Part shown: positions 25,566 to 35,032 of the stretch, in pieces
Layout: each line of letters opens with the position of its first letter
How positions within the stretch are numbered: the first letter of the stretch is position 1
From: Trinickia dinghuensis
GTDB taxonomy: Bacteria > Pseudomonadota > Gammaproteobacteria > Burkholderiales > Burkholderiaceae
Assembly: GCF_003367175.1 (NCBI RefSeq)
Contig: NZ_QRGA01000001.1
Location: forward strand, 186,001 to 250,000
DNA length: 64,000 bases
Direction: 5' to 3'
Notes under the pieces: generated by a model
The model's input: only the letters and a program-made list of their open reading frames with translations
Database searches by the model: none
What the model was told of the DNA's origin: nothing
Translations under genes and position numbers: made by a program

Positions 25566-27158
25566 TCAACTCAGCCGATTCGCGATCATCCAGCCGGACG
25601 CGCCGCCGAGGCCCGGCCCAGGATGCGTCGAGGCGCCAATCTGATACAGATTGCGATACGGCGTATCGTGGCCGCGACGTCCCTTGACTCCCGCAAGCGG
25701 ACGCAGCCAGAAAAACTGATCGGGCGAGCATACGCCCGAATACGGGTCGCCGCCAACCAGATTGCAATTGAGCGCTTCCAGATCGGCAGGCGAATACGCC
25801 CGCCGCCCGACGATCTTTGCGGAGAGCCCCGGCATGACGGTTTCCAATCGGCGCTGTATCCGATCGGCAACGCGCTCTCGAACGGCCTCGGTCCAGCGCC
25901 CATCGGCCGGTACGGCAATTTCACCGAGCGCATCGCCGCGCAAGCGCGACGGCATCTCTTGCATTTGGAGCCAAAGGATCGCGCCGCCGGCAGGGGCACG
26001 GCTCGGATCGACAGCGGTCGGCTGCCCGATTGCGATCGTCGGCTGTGCGGGAATCAGGCCGTTGTTGGCTTGCGTCACCGACAAGCAAACCGTCTCCATG
26101 CTCTCGGTCAGGTGAACGAGGGGAACGCGGCCGAGTTCGGCGTCGCACCAGTCGGGAGGCGAGGACAGCGCGAAGTGAATTTGCATGTCGCCACGACCAA
26201 AATGGTAGGCGTCTGCGCGCTCCCGCCATGGCGCGGGGGCATCGGGCAGGAGCCGGCCGTACAACTGCCGAGGCGTCACATTGCAGACCACCGCGTCACG
26301 CGCGCGCCAGGTGCGGCCGCCGGCGACCACACCAACGGCACGCCCTCGCTCCAGCAGGACCTTCTCGACGTCGGTACCGGTCACGAAGATGCCGCCGCGC
26401 TGCTCGATGACGGTTCGGAAGGATTTCACGATATTGGCGCTGCCCCCTTTGACGACCGGCATACCGCCCGCGATCACCGCCGCGAAGGTCAGCTTGCCGA
26501 TCAACGCGGAGCAGGCATCGTCGGGACCGAGGCCCGTGTGGAGCGCCCACGGCGCGATGGCGGCGCGCGCGAGATCCGAGCCCAGCGACCGGTTGCCCCA
26601 TCGCCGAAAACTCTCGAGCGCGCTGCCGACGAAGGCCGTCAGACCGTCCGTGCCGCGGCGGCGCCACTCGCGCCACAACAGCTTGACCATGTTCCAGCCG
26701 TACGGGTTTTCGCCGAGCAGCCCGAACGTCAACCGCGCGTCTTCGCCGAACAGGCGGCCCGCCATCGCCGCGAATGCCGCACCGTCGCCCGGACACTCGG
26801 TGTCGAGCCGATTCGCCGTGTCGGTTAGATCTTGCCGAAAAGCCATCGCACGGCCGTCGGGCGTCACGATGCCGGTGGCGTACTCGCCCTGTGCAAACGT
26901 GAGCCCCGCGCCGATCAAATCGTCCTTGAGATCGGCATAAGCGGGACTGCCTACGAACAGCGGATACCAAGACGAAAGCACGTCGTGGATATAGCCGGGA
27001 AACAGTTCCTGGCTGCGGATGCAGCCTCCCGGCTCGGCATTGCGTTCGATTACGACCACACGCTTGCCGCGCTTGCTCAGCACCGCGGCGCAGACGAGCG
27101 AATTGATTCCGCTGCCGACGATGACGACGTCCGATTCTTCTCTCATCGAATTGCTCAC
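25566..27158 (-). CDS. Phytoene-desaturase-like FAD/NAD(P)-dependent oxidoreductase
   Basis: 530 residues. The N-terminal FAD fold is VVIVGSGINSLVCAAVLSKRGKRVVVIERN followed by EPGGCIRSQ (in pieces: VGSGINSLVCAA, VVVIERNAEPGG). GGMPVVKGGSANIVKSFRTVIEQRGG and the C-terminal ASTHPGPGLGGASGWM are typical of the PYROXD2/CrtI-like group. A GTG start at 27158 overlaps the VOC stop as GTGA (27155-27158); an ATG 12 bases later is the alternative. It forms a unit with the VOC protein and the NCS1 permease. The substrate is unknown; an amine or cyclic compound imported by the permease is plausible. Confidence 0.82.
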   Translation of the reverse strand: MSNSMREESDVVIVGSGINSLVCAAVLSKRGKRVVVIERNAEPGGCIRSQELFPGYIHDVLSSWYPLFVGSPAYADLKDDLIGAGLTFAQGEYATGIVTPDGRAMAFRQDLTDTANRLDTECPGDGAAFAAMAGRLFGEDARLTFGLLGENPYGWNMVKLLWREWRRRGTDGLTAFVGSALESFRRWGNRSLGSDLARAAIAPWALHTGLGPDDACSALIGKLTFAAVIAGGMPVVKGGSANIVKSFRTVIEQRGGIFVTGTDVEKVLLERGRAVGVVAGGRTWRARDAVVCNVTPRQLYGRLLPDAPAPWRERADAYHFGRGDMQIHFALSSPPDWCDAELGRVPLVHLTESMETVCLSVTQANNGLIPAQPTIAIGQPTAVDPSRAPAGGAILWLQMQEMPSRLRGDALGEIAVPADGRWTEAVRERVADRIQRRLETVMPGLSAKIVGRRAYSPADLEALNCNLVGGDPYSGVCSPDQFFWLRPLAGVKGRRGHDTPYRNLYQIGASTHPGPGLGGASGWMIANRLS

Positions 27159-27715
27159 TGTTTATTGCTCAGCCGGTCGCGCGCGTAGAGCGGCGCATCG
27201 GTCCCATCCATGAACGGCAGATGTCCGTATTCGACCAATTCCAATTGATTGCCGAATGGGTCGAGAAAGTAGTTCACGCGCAGCCCGGCGCACGGCCCGC
27301 TGTCGATCACGATGGGTCCCGCCATCACGCGGATGCCGCCCTCTCGCAGGAATTCCAGGGCTGCGTCCAAGTTCTCCACCTTCAGCGCGATATGGCTAGC
27401 ACCGACGTCGCAATTGCGCGGAGGCGTAGTCACGGCATCGTTCGGCCGCTCATAGCGGAACAGTTCGAGCATCAGGTTCTTGCCGAGCGCCATCATCACG
27501 AAGCGCAGACGCGCTTTAGCAATATTGAGGTGCGCCTGCGTCCAATCGGTGCCGTCGGGCATTTTGGGCAACTCGTCGGCATCGAAAGGCCCCATCCGAT
27601 AGAGTTCGATCGCACCGAGCACGCCGCCATAGAACCCGACGGCTTCGTCCAGATCGGGCACGGTCAGCGCAACGTGGTCCACGTGCATCAAACCCGGCAG
27701 CGTTTTGCCTTGCAT
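27155..27715 (-). CDS. VOC-superfamily (glyoxalase/ring-cleavage dioxygenase fold) protein
   Basis: 186 residues with two beta-alpha-beta-beta-beta modules: MHVDHVALTVPDLDEAVGFYGGVLG and GASHIALKVENLDAALEFLREGG. Candidate metal ligands are the His residues in HVDH and SHIAL and Glu in QLELVEYG near the C-terminus. Members include glyoxalases, epimerases and extradiol dioxygenases; a single-module pair of this length does not distinguish them. CGGAGACGCACA precedes the ATG. It lies between the NCS1 permease (42-base gap) and the FAD oxidoreductase, with which it overlaps. Confidence 0.8.
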   Translation of the reverse strand: MQGKTLPGLMHVDHVALTVPDLDEAVGFYGGVLGAIELYRMGPFDADELPKMPDGTDWTQAHLNIAKARLRFVMMALGKNLMLELFRYERPNDAVTTPPRNCDVGASHIALKVENLDAALEFLREGGIRVMAGPIVIDSGPCAGLRVNYFLDPFGNQLELVEYGHLPFMDGTDAPLYARDRLSNKQ

Positions 27716-27757
27716 TGTGCGTCTCCGGTTATATGAACAGGCATTGACGGTTACGAC

Positions 27758-29197
27758 TCAAACGCCGGCTGCCGCGGGGCCGCCGCGGTATGCGGGTTTA
27801 AATATCGTGAGGCGCAGAACCGGATAGACGACAAGGCAGATTCCGATCGTGCTGATGGCTTCGACGGGAACGACACGCGCGAGAACATAGTGAGAGAGCA
27901 CGACGGCAGCGATCGACGTCACGACTCCGGCCCAATTCACGATCTCCGCTGGCCGATCGAGGTTCATGTCCGGTTCGCGAGACAACCGCCTGACGATGAA
28001 GAAGTCCGCCACGATGACGCCCGCGAACGCCGTCGTCAGCACACCGAGGATCGTGATCCACGAGTTGACCAGCGCGAGGATCTTTCCGTAGAGCATGATC
28101 AGCCCGATGATGTTGGCCACGATAACGAACGTGAGCCTTCCGGGTCTGAAGTCGAACGCATCGAATAGATTGGAAAGCGATAACGACGCGCTGTACGTGT
28201 TGATGACTTGCGCTTTGCTTTGGGCCAAAACCATAAGGAGGGCACCCAACGCGCCGCCGAACACCACGAACGCAGCCGCGATGCTATCCGGGCTTTGCAG
28301 CGAGGCATGCAGCGCGGCCTCGTGGGTCATGCCGGCCGTGTGCATATAGAAATCCACGAGCGCGGGAATGCCGGCGTACATGATGATGCCGCCCAGGCCG
28401 AGCATCAGCACATCCATCATGAGATTGCCGATCAGCGCGGCGATTCCGATGTCGGCGGAGCGGCGGGCGAACCGGCCGAGGTCGGCATCGACCAGCGCGA
28501 GCGCGCCGGCGGAGCCGATCAGTACGTTGACCGCGAAGATGAATTTCTGCACGTCGCTGGTCGCGCCCATCGAACCGAGCACGCTGGCCGGAAACTGCGA
28601 GCCGAACGAGAAGAGATCGGAGGACGAAACAGCGGCACCGGAAATGACGACGTGCGTGATGTACGCGAGTACGGCCAGGAACAGCACGAGCGTGATGGAG
28701 GACACTCGGGCGACCAGCGAGAACCCATAGGCCGTCAGCAGTATCCAGGCAATGCTCAGCAAGCCGTAGATGACGATTCTCGTCGTCACCGTATCGGCAA
28801 TGCCGAAGTAGAAGATGAATCCTCGGTACAGCAGCGCGTTTTCGAGTGCGAGAAAGCCGATGATCATGAACGCGAAAATCAGCGAGGAAATGATCGAGCC
28901 TTTCTGGCCGAACCCGAAATGGCGCGACATGACGGTACTGGAAAACCCTGACCGGTATGCCACGTGGCCGCATGCCCAGCCCAGCAGTGCGCCGACTACC
29001 GTAACCGTCACGCCTGCCAGCAGGGCGATTTTCAGCCCGGCAACGAACGTGACGAGCGCACCCAGGAATAGTTGGACCAGTGTCGTGGCGACGCCGGCCG
29101 TATTCCACGACAGCGCAAGCCATCCTTGGCGCGCATCCGCCGGGACTCGCTCGAGTGCGTGGTCTTCCATCGTTGCACTCAATGTCTCCTCTTTCAT
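27758..29197 (-). CDS. NCS1-family permease (cytosine/purine/allantoin-type)
   Basis: 479 residues and about 12 hydrophobic segments. N-terminal WLALSWNTAGVATTLVQLFLGALVTFVAGLK and the stretch GWACGHVAYRSGFSSTVMSRHFGFGQKGS (given in pieces: WNTAGVATTLVQLFLGAL, GFSSTVMSRHFGFGQKGS) match the first helices and the substrate loop of NCS1 proton/sodium symporters of the CodB branch. GAGGAGTCGAGA precedes the ATG. As first gene of a three-gene unit directly next to the indole locus it probably imports an N-heterocycle or a related amine, but the sequence does not identify it. Confidence 0.88.
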   Translation of the reverse strand: MKEETLSATMEDHALERVPADARQGWLALSWNTAGVATTLVQLFLGALVTFVAGLKIALLAGVTVTVVGALLGWACGHVAYRSGFSSTVMSRHFGFGQKGSIISSLIFAFMIIGFLALENALLYRGFIFYFGIADTVTTRIVIYGLLSIAWILLTAYGFSLVARVSSITLVLFLAVLAYITHVVISGAAVSSSDLFSFGSQFPASVLGSMGATSDVQKFIFAVNVLIGSAGALALVDADLGRFARRSADIGIAALIGNLMMDVLMLGLGGIIMYAGIPALVDFYMHTAGMTHEAALHASLQSPDSIAAAFVVFGGALGALLMVLAQSKAQVINTYSASLSLSNLFDAFDFRPGRLTFVIVANIIGLIMLYGKILALVNSWITILGVLTTAFAGVIVADFFIVRRLSREPDMNLDRPAEIVNWAGVVTSIAAVVLSHYVLARVVPVEAISTIGICLVVYPVLRLTIFKPAYRGGPAAAGV

Positions 29198-29380
29198 TCT
29201 CGACTCCTCTTTTGACGCTCGTTGTCTATGCGGCGGCTAATGGTCTCTCGTCGGCGCACGGCCAGCCTCGTGCCCGAGCGTATCCTCGGGGGCCACAAAT
29301 CCACTGGCGATCCCGTTTCGGCAACGAACGTCCCGTGAGCGAAGGAAGGTGTGCCGGCCTTGTCGGCAAGGCCCTGCTGG

Positions 29381-29575
29381 CTAGGCGAACGACTTTTTTG
29401 CCGTGGCGGGTCCCATCTGGGCCGGCGCGGCCGCCGCGATCGACACCAGGAGCGCGTCGGCGAAACGCTGAAGCGCTTCGATCGATCCGTAGACGCTCCG
29501 GTATTCCTCGCGTCCGATTCGGGCGTCCAGCGTCACCTGCATGCCGCAGTGCTGGGCAAGATCCAAGACGTCCAT
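29381..29575 (-). CDS. Small hypothetical protein (64 aa)
   Basis: Begins MDVLDLAQHCGMQVTLDAR and continues with GREEYRSVYGSIEALQRFAD. It has a balanced, soluble, alpha-helical composition, unlike the Arg/Ala-rich antisense frames around it. A good ribosome site, AGGGGAGC, lies 5 bases before the ATG. No domain recognised. The ribosome site can pair with an upstream complementary sequence, which is reported separately. Confidence 0.6.
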   Translation of the reverse strand: MDVLDLAQHCGMQVTLDARIGREEYRSVYGSIEALQRFADALLVSIAAAAPAQMGPATAKKSFA

Positions 29576-29580
29576 GGTCT

Positions 29581-29653
29581 GCTCCCCTAGGAATTGGTCG
29601 GATCGCGCAACGCCGCGATTTGGCGTTGCGTTAAGAGAAAGATAGAGGGGAGC
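29581..29653 (-). promoter_or_regulatory. Candidate structured 5' leader masking the ribosome site of the 64-aa gene
   Basis: Read on the minus strand, GCTCCCCT (29653-29646) is complementary to AGGGGAGC (29588-29581), which contains the Shine-Dalgarno of the gene starting at 29575. Between them sits a second hairpin, CGCAACGCC/GGCGTTGCG (29630-29622 and 29614-29606, 7-base loop). Together they form a nested stem able to hide the ribosome site. Confidence 0.45.
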
Positions 29654-29826
29654 GAGGGGCGGACGTTATCCGGGGATGGCAGTGGCTATCCGGGGGCTGC
29701 AGGATTCGGAGGGCGCAGGGATGGGCTTATGAGCGACCGCAGCCCGCGGCGAGCGCGACCGAAATAGCTCGAAGGAGGTTTGCCTTATGCTCGATGTTGC
29801 GTTGCAGTAACGACTCTTCGAGCGAA

Positions 29827-30120
29827 TTACCGCGATCGGCGGAGTTCGACTAACGTATCTGCTCGCCGCCGGCTTGGCCATTTGTCGGACGGTTCGACGC
29901 CGAACGACTCAGTTTCATTCTTCGCCGCGCGTATCGCGTCGTAAAAGGTCAGCTCCGTCGCGACATGTGTCCGATCGACGTGCACGACCCAGCTACCGAA
30001 CATGTAGCGCCAGCGGATTCGGCGCTCTTCGAGAAAAACGGAAAACCAACGCCAGACCGCCGCATCTTCCGCATTGGCCTCAGCGGCGGCAGCGAGGCGA
30101 ACTCGTTGCATGGCGTCCAT
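29827..30120 (-). CDS. Hypothetical protein (97 aa)
   Basis: Starts MDAMQRVRLAAAAEANAED from the ATG at 30120, which has AGAGGATCCG upstream; an ATG 18 bases earlier is in frame but worse placed. The centre FLEERRIRWRYMFGSWVVHVDR is amphipathic and the C-terminus is basic (PSRRRADTLVELRRSR). No domain recognised. It lies 68 bases downstream of the CoA-transferase gene on the same strand. Confidence 0.55.
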   Translation of the reverse strand: MDAMQRVRLAAAAEANAEDAAVWRWFSVFLEERRIRWRYMFGSWVVHVDRTHVATELTFYDAIRAAKNETESFGVEPSDKWPSRRRADTLVELRRSR

Positions 30121-30188
30121 CGGATCCTCTCGCTTCAAGAAGCCTCAGCCGAATAAGAGCAATACCGCGGCACCCATCGGCACCGCAT

Positions 30189-31427
30189 TCATATCGCCTT
30201 CTTCGCTCGCAAAGCGTCGATCTCCGCCGCGCTCGCTTCGAGCCAATCGGCCAGCACCTCTTCCGTATGCTGGCCGAGCGTAGGCGGCGCGTTCCGATAC
30301 TGCACGGGAGACTCGGAGAGCCGAATCGGATTCGCCACGAGCGGCACCTCCTTCGCCAGCGGATGCGACATCTCGATGCGCGTGCCGCGGGCCTGCACAT
30401 GCGGATCAGCAAACACCCGATCGAGCGTGTTGATCGGCCCACACGGCACGCCTGCCGCTTCCATCGCGGCAACCCATTCGTCGGTCGTGCGTTGCACCGT
30501 CTTCCCGTGAATCAGCGCGATCAACTCGCTCCGATGCTTCACGCGCTGCGGATTGGTGACGAAGCGCTCATCGCTAGACCATTCCGGGTTACCCAACGTC
30601 TTGCACAAACTCGCGAACTGACTATCGTTGCCGACGGCCACGATCATGTATCCGTCGGCAGTCGGAAACTCTTGATACGGCACGATGTTCGGATGCGCAT
30701 TGCCCATGCGCCGGGGCACGATCCCGCCCACCAAATAATTCGCCGCTTGGTTTGCAAGACATGCGATCTGCACGTCGAGCAGCGCCAGATCGACATGCTG
30801 CCCCTCGCCGGATTGCTCCCTACGCTTCAATGCGGCCAACACAGCAACCGTCGCATAGAGCCCCGTCATGATGTCCGTCAACGCCACGCCGACTTTCATC
30901 GGGCCACCGCCCTCCGTACCGTCGGGACGGCCGGTCAGGCTCATCAAACCGCCCATTCCTTGAATCAGGAAATCGTAGCCGGCGCGCGTGGAGTAAGGTC
31001 CGCTCTGCCCAAAACCGGTAATCGAGCAATAGACGAGTCGCGGATTGATCGCCTTGAGGCTCGCGTAATCGAGCCCGTATTGCTCGAGTCCGCCCACCTT
31101 GAAGTTCTCGAGCACGACGTCGGCCTTGCTCGCCAACGCTCGTACGAGGCGCCGCCCCTCCGCGCTCGCGATATCGATCGTCACCGATCGCTTATTGCGG
31201 TTGGCGCTCAGATAGTAGGCCGACTCGCCCGTTGAATTCCCATCGGGATCGTTCAACCAAGGCGGCCCCCAAGCGCGGGTATCGTCACCGGCGCCCGGAC
31301 GCTCCACCTTGACGACGTCGGCGCCGAGATCGGCGAGCAACTGACCGGCCCACGGGCCGGCCAGCACGCGCGAGAGATCGAGGACGCGCACGCCGGCAAG
31401 CGCCCCCGCTTGCAAGATATCGTTCAT
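30189..31427 (-). CDS. CaiB/BaiF family CoA-transferase (probable glutarate CoA-transferase)
   Basis: 412 residues, class III CoA-transferase. The N-terminal GVRVLDLSRVLAGPWAGQLLADLGADVVKVERP is diagnostic (in parts: RVLDLSRVLAGPWAGQ, LADLGADVVKVE); GFGQSGPYSTRAGYDFLIQGMGG and the catalytic-Asp segment VGVALTDIMTGLYATVA follow. It ends 20 bases before the glutaryl-CoA dehydrogenase stop on the same strand, making a two-gene operon. In mammals and bacteria such pairs activate glutarate with succinyl-CoA and then oxidise it, the end of lysine and related dicarboxylate catabolism. A divergent LysR controls it. Confidence 0.9.
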   Translation of the reverse strand: MNDILQAGALAGVRVLDLSRVLAGPWAGQLLADLGADVVKVERPGAGDDTRAWGPPWLNDPDGNSTGESAYYLSANRNKRSVTIDIASAEGRRLVRALASKADVVLENFKVGGLEQYGLDYASLKAINPRLVYCSITGFGQSGPYSTRAGYDFLIQGMGGLMSLTGRPDGTEGGGPMKVGVALTDIMTGLYATVAVLAALKRREQSGEGQHVDLALLDVQIACLANQAANYLVGGIVPRRMGNAHPNIVPYQEFPTADGYMIVAVGNDSQFASLCKTLGNPEWSSDERFVTNPQRVKHRSELIALIHGKTVQRTTDEWVAAMEAAGVPCGPINTLDRVFADPHVQARGTRIEMSHPLAKEVPLVANPIRLSESPVQYRNAPPTLGQHTEEVLADWLEASAAEIDALRAKKAI

Positions 31428-31447
31428 GACGATCGCAATTTAGAACG

Positions 31448-32635
31448 TTAGAACGCGGCAATCCCAGTCATGGCGCGGCCGAGAATCAGCGCGTGAATGT
31501 CGTGCGTCCCTTCGTACGTGTTCACCACTTCGAGATTCACGAGATGACGGGCAATGCCGAATTCGTCGCTGATGCCGTTGCCACCAAGCATGTCGCGCGC
31601 CATGCGAGCGATGTCGAGCGCCTTGCCGCACGAGTTGCGCTTCATGATCGACGTGATCTCGACGGAAGCCGTTCCTTCGTCCTTCATGCGGCCGAGCCGC
31701 AAGCAGCCTTGCAAACCGAGCGTGATTTCGGTCTGCATATCCGCGAGCTTCTTTTGAATGAGTTGGTTCGCCGCGAGCGGTTTACCGAATTGCTTACGAT
31801 CGATCACGTATTGGCGCGCGCGGTGCCAGCAATCCTCGGCCGCGCCGAGCGCGCCCCAAGCGATCCCGAAGCGCGCGCTGTTCAGGCAAGTGAACGGCCC
31901 CTTCAAGCCGCGCACGTCGGCGAAGGCGTTTTCTTCCGGACAGAAGACTTCGTCCATGACGATCTCGCCCGTAATCGAGGCCCGCAATCCGACCTTCCCG
32001 TGAATCGCCGGCGCCGACAGTCCCTTCCAACCCTTTTCCAACACGAAGCCGCGGATCGCGCCTTCATCGTCCTTCGCCCAAACGACGAACACATCCGCAA
32101 TCGGGCTGTTCGTGATCCACATCTTGCTGCCCGTCAGCTGATACCCGCCCGCCACCTTGCGTGCGCGCGTCACCATGCTTCCCGGGTCCGAACCGTGATT
32201 CGGCTCCGTCAATCCGAAGCAGCCGATCCACTCGCCCGTCGCGAGCTTCGGCAGGTATTTCTGTTTGACGGCTTCGCTGCCGAACTCGTTGATCGGCACC
32301 ATCACGAGCGAGGACTGAACGCTCATCATCGAGCGATAGCCCGAATCGACACGTTCCACTTCACGCGCCACGAGACCGTAGCTGACATAGTTGAGGCCCG
32401 CGCCGCCGTAAGCCTCGGGAATCGTCACGCCGAGCAGCCCGAGATCGCCCATCTCGCGGAAGATGGCCGGATCCGTCTGCTCGTGGCGGAACGCCTCGAG
32501 CACACGCGGGGCGAGGCGCTCTTGGCAATAGGTGCGCGCCGATTCGACGACCATCCGCTCCTCTTCGCTCAACTGCTGCGTCAGCAGTAAAGGATCATCC
32601 CATTGGAACGGCGAGGACTTGTGCTGTTGGCTCAT
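31448..32635 (-). CDS. gcdH: Glutaryl-CoA dehydrogenase
   Basis: 395 residues from ATG 32635 ([18 protein letters not shown], the usual start of bacterial GcdH). Acyl-CoA dehydrogenase fold: [16 protein letters not shown] for FAD/substrate, [17 protein letters not shown], and the catalytic base in [17 protein letters not shown] (Glu near residue 375), which with VARHLVNLE is specific to GcdH rather than other acyl-CoA dehydrogenases. It oxidatively decarboxylates glutaryl-CoA to crotonyl-CoA. First gene of the operon with the CoA-transferase; the operator palindrome lies about 80 bases upstream. Confidence 0.95.
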   Translation of the reverse strand: MSQQHKSSPFQWDDPLLLTQQLSEEERMVVESARTYCQERLAPRVLEAFRHEQTDPAIFREMGDLGLLGVTIPEAYGGAGLNYVSYGLVAREVERVDSGYRSMMSVQSSLVMVPINEFGSEAVKQKYLPKLATGEWIGCFGLTEPNHGSDPGSMVTRARKVAGGYQLTGSKMWITNSPIADVFVVWAKDDEGAIRGFVLEKGWKGLSAPAIHGKVGLRASITGEIVMDEVFCPEENAFADVRGLKGPFTCLNSARFGIAWGALGAAEDCWHRARQYVIDRKQFGKPLAANQLIQKKLADMQTEITLGLQGCLRLGRMKDEGTASVEITSIMKRNSCGKALDIARMARDMLGGNGISDEFGIARHLVNLEVVNTYEGTHDIHALILGRAMTGIAAF

Positions 32636-32715
32636 TTCTGACTCGGAAGGTATTGATCGTGGTGTCAATCTAGCGGCTGCTCCGCGTCGAAGCAAACGAT
32701 TTCTTGTCAGCAACC

Positions 32716-32732
32716 TGTGCGAAAATCGCACA
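32716..32732. promoter_or_regulatory. Palindromic LysR operator between gcdH and its regulator
   Basis: TGTGCGA (32716-32722), AAA, TCGCACA (32726-32732) is a perfect 7-bp inverted repeat with a 3-base centre, in the 122-base gap between gcdH and the divergent LysR gene and 25 bases before the LysR ATG. Position and form suit an autoregulated LysR site. Confidence 0.68.
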
Positions 32733-32757
32733 AGTTAGCCGCCCGAGGGTTTGTGCC

Positions 32758-33669
32758 ATGCGCCGAAAAATTCCGTCCACCCTCGCCCTGTCCGCCTTCG
32801 AGGCGGCAGCGCGCCACCAGAGCTTCACGAAAGCCGCCGATGAACTGGCGGTGACGCAAAGCGCTATCTGCAGACAAATCGCCTCGTTGGAAGACTTTCT
32901 CGGCCTGAAGCTGTTTCGCCGCGATCGGCGAGGGGTGGCGCTGACCGAAGCCGGCGTTGCCTATAGCCGCAAGGTGGCGTCACGGCTCGACGATGTCGAG
33001 CGGGACACGGTGGAGTTGATGGGCCGGGGCGGCACGGGCGGCACGCTCGAAGTCGCCGTGGTGCCTACGTTCGCGACGAAGTGGCTGCTCCCGCGCATGC
33101 CGCAATTCATGGAGGCCCACCCGGACATCACGATCAACCTGACGACGCGCACTCGTCCGTTCCTGTTCGGCGACACGGAGTTCGATGCCGCACTTTACGC
33201 GGGCCCCGCAACGTGGCCGGGGACGGGAAGCCGATTCCTGATGCGCGAGAGTTTGATCCCCGTGTGCAGTCCCACCCTGATTGCCCCCCGAAAAAAACTC
33301 AATGCCGCCGACTGGTCTCGCTATCGCCTATTGCAGCAGAGCACACGGCCCTATGCGTGGCGCGACTGGTTCGCATCGCTCGGCATGCGGGTCGAAGGCG
33401 ATATGTCGGGGCCGAGGTTCGAGCTGTTTTCGATGCACACGGAAGCGGCCATTCAGGGAATCGGCATCGCCCTGCTGCCCCGCCTGTTGATCGAGGACGA
33501 GCTGAGACGTGGCGCTTTGATCTCCGTCGTTCAGCATGACTATCTGAGCGACCGGTCGTACTACCTCATCTACCCGGAGCAGAAGTCCGACAGCGCGCCG
33601 CTGGTCACTTTTCGCGAATGGATCGAAGAGGAGGCTCGCAGCTATCGCGAGCCGTTGGGGCTGGGGTGA
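32758..33669 (+). CDS. LysR-family regulator of the glutarate operon (GcvA/GcdR-like)
   Basis: 303 residues. The helix-turn-helix LSAFEAAARHQSFTKAADELAVTQSAICRQIASLE is of the GcvA subgroup (in parts: FEAAARHQSFTKAADEL, VTQSAICRQIASLE), followed by LGLKLFRRDRRGVALTEAG. The effector domain begins LEVAVVPTFATKWLLPRMPQF. ATG 32758 is preferred over an in-frame ATG 54 bases earlier because the conserved RRKIPSTLALSAFE block starts there and GAGGG precedes it. Divergent from gcdH with the palindrome between them. Confidence 0.92.
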   Translation: MRRKIPSTLALSAFEAAARHQSFTKAADELAVTQSAICRQIASLEDFLGLKLFRRDRRGVALTEAGVAYSRKVASRLDDVERDTVELMGRGGTGGTLEVAVVPTFATKWLLPRMPQFMEAHPDITINLTTRTRPFLFGDTEFDAALYAGPATWPGTGSRFLMRESLIPVCSPTLIAPRKKLNAADWSRYRLLQQSTRPYAWRDWFASLGMRVEGDMSGPRFELFSMHTEAAIQGIGIALLPRLLIEDELRRGALISVVQHDYLSDRSYYLIYPEQKSDSAPLVTFREWIEEEARSYREPLGLG

Positions 33670-33706
33670 TCTCCGGCTGCGAGCGACGAGCGGCGCGCGA
33701 GGCTTG

Positions 33707-35032
33707 CTATGGAGCATTCTCATGATGCCGCGGCGCATAGCGCTCGGACAGCGCTTCGTACAAGGGCGGGGCAAAGAACCGAGAAACGCGGCTGGCAATT
33801 AGCGCAGTCGCCATCAGCGAAATCACGAGGGCGTGCCCGTTGATCATCTCGATCACGATGACGAAGGCCGTGATGGGGCTTTGCGTCACCGCGGCCAGAT
33901 AGCCGACCATCCCCAGCGCGATCAGCATCGGCAGTTGCATCTGTGAAAACAGCATGTGCAACGCATTGCCGACACCCGCGCCGATCGCCAGCGACGGTGC
34001 GAACAACCCGCCAGGCACCCCCGGCAGATACGACCCCACCATCGTGATCATTTTGAATGCCGGATAGAGCGCGGTGACATGCCCGTGGCCTTCCAGCATG
34101 GAGCGCGCTTCCGCATAGCCGCTGCCGAAGGTATGCCCCGAACTGGCGATCCCGATTATCGCGATCAGCAATCCGCACGCGGCACCGAATACAACTGGGC
34201 GTTGTGCCCGTATGCGCAAAACGGTCTGCGGCATCCAGCGCTTCGTGTTGAGCAGCAACCAGCAAAAGATGCCTCCAGCGATACCCGTAAGCAGTCCCAT
34301 CAACGGCACCGCACCGACGAGAAGGTCCGGAAGGCGCGGACCGATGTCGATCGTTCCGAAATACACGTAATTGCCTTGAAGCCCGAGCGATACGACACCG
34401 GCGAAGATGATCGCGGTGATGAGGACACCGCTCGTGCGGGCTTCGAAACTGCGCGTGAGCTCTTCAATGGCGAACACGACGCCCGCGAGGGGCGCGTTGA
34501 ATGCCGCGGAAAGACCTGCGGCCGCGCCGGCCAGCGTGAGCCTGCGCTCGAGCGCAGCGCCGTGGATTGCGTTGAAACGCGCCGGGTAGAACCGCCGCAA
34601 GCTGAACATCAGCGAAGCGCCGACGTGAATGGTGGGCCCTTCTCGCCCTATCGTCAGACCGCCGAGGATTGCCAGGAACGAAACGAAAATCTTGCCGATC
34701 AAGATTGGAATCGTCAGCAGGCGCTGGCCCAATTCCCTCGGACCATGCAATGCGGCGATCACCTGCGGGATGCCGCTACCTTCCGCACCGTCGAAGAAAC
34801 GCCTCGTTATCCAGACACATGCCGCGCTGATCGCAGGCGTCACGAGCAACGGCAGCCATCGGTTGTGTGCTACGCGATGCAGAAAGAGGTCGTAGCCGAA
34901 ATCGATCAAGCGGGCATAAAGCACGGCGATCAACCCCGCGACAATGGCGCCGATCCAGAACACCCCGTAGTGAAGCCAAAGTTTGTAGGCGTGCTGAAAG
35001 GACCACTTGTCCGTCGGAACTCGGAGATGCAT
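33707..35032 (-). CDS. clcA: ClC-family chloride channel/transporter
   Basis: 441 residues, multi-pass membrane protein. The three ClC selectivity-filter motifs are present: GSGIP (GAEGSGIPQVIAALHG), GREGP (GGLTIGREGPTIHVGASL) and GxFAP (PGVPGGLFAPSLAIGAG). The Glu of GREGP is the gating glutamate that characterises proton-coupled exchangers. The start at 35032 begins at MHLRVPTDKW; an in-frame start 57 bases upstream adds a non-conserved tail. Convergent with the LysR gene (37 bases). Likely supports acid resistance or chloride homeostasis. Confidence 0.93.
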   Translation of the reverse strand: MHLRVPTDKWSFQHAYKLWLHYGVFWIGAIVAGLIAVLYARLIDFGYDLFLHRVAHNRWLPLLVTPAISAACVWITRRFFDGAEGSGIPQVIAALHGPRELGQRLLTIPILIGKIFVSFLAILGGLTIGREGPTIHVGASLMFSLRRFYPARFNAIHGAALERRLTLAGAAAGLSAAFNAPLAGVVFAIEELTRSFEARTSGVLITAIIFAGVVSLGLQGNYVYFGTIDIGPRLPDLLVGAVPLMGLLTGIAGGIFCWLLLNTKRWMPQTVLRIRAQRPVVFGAACGLLIAIIGIASSGHTFGSGYAEARSMLEGHGHVTALYPAFKMITMVGSYLPGVPGGLFAPSLAIGAGVGNALHMLFSQMQLPMLIALGMVGYLAAVTQSPITAFVIVIEMINGHALVISLMATALIASRVSRFFAPPLYEALSERYAPRHHENAP

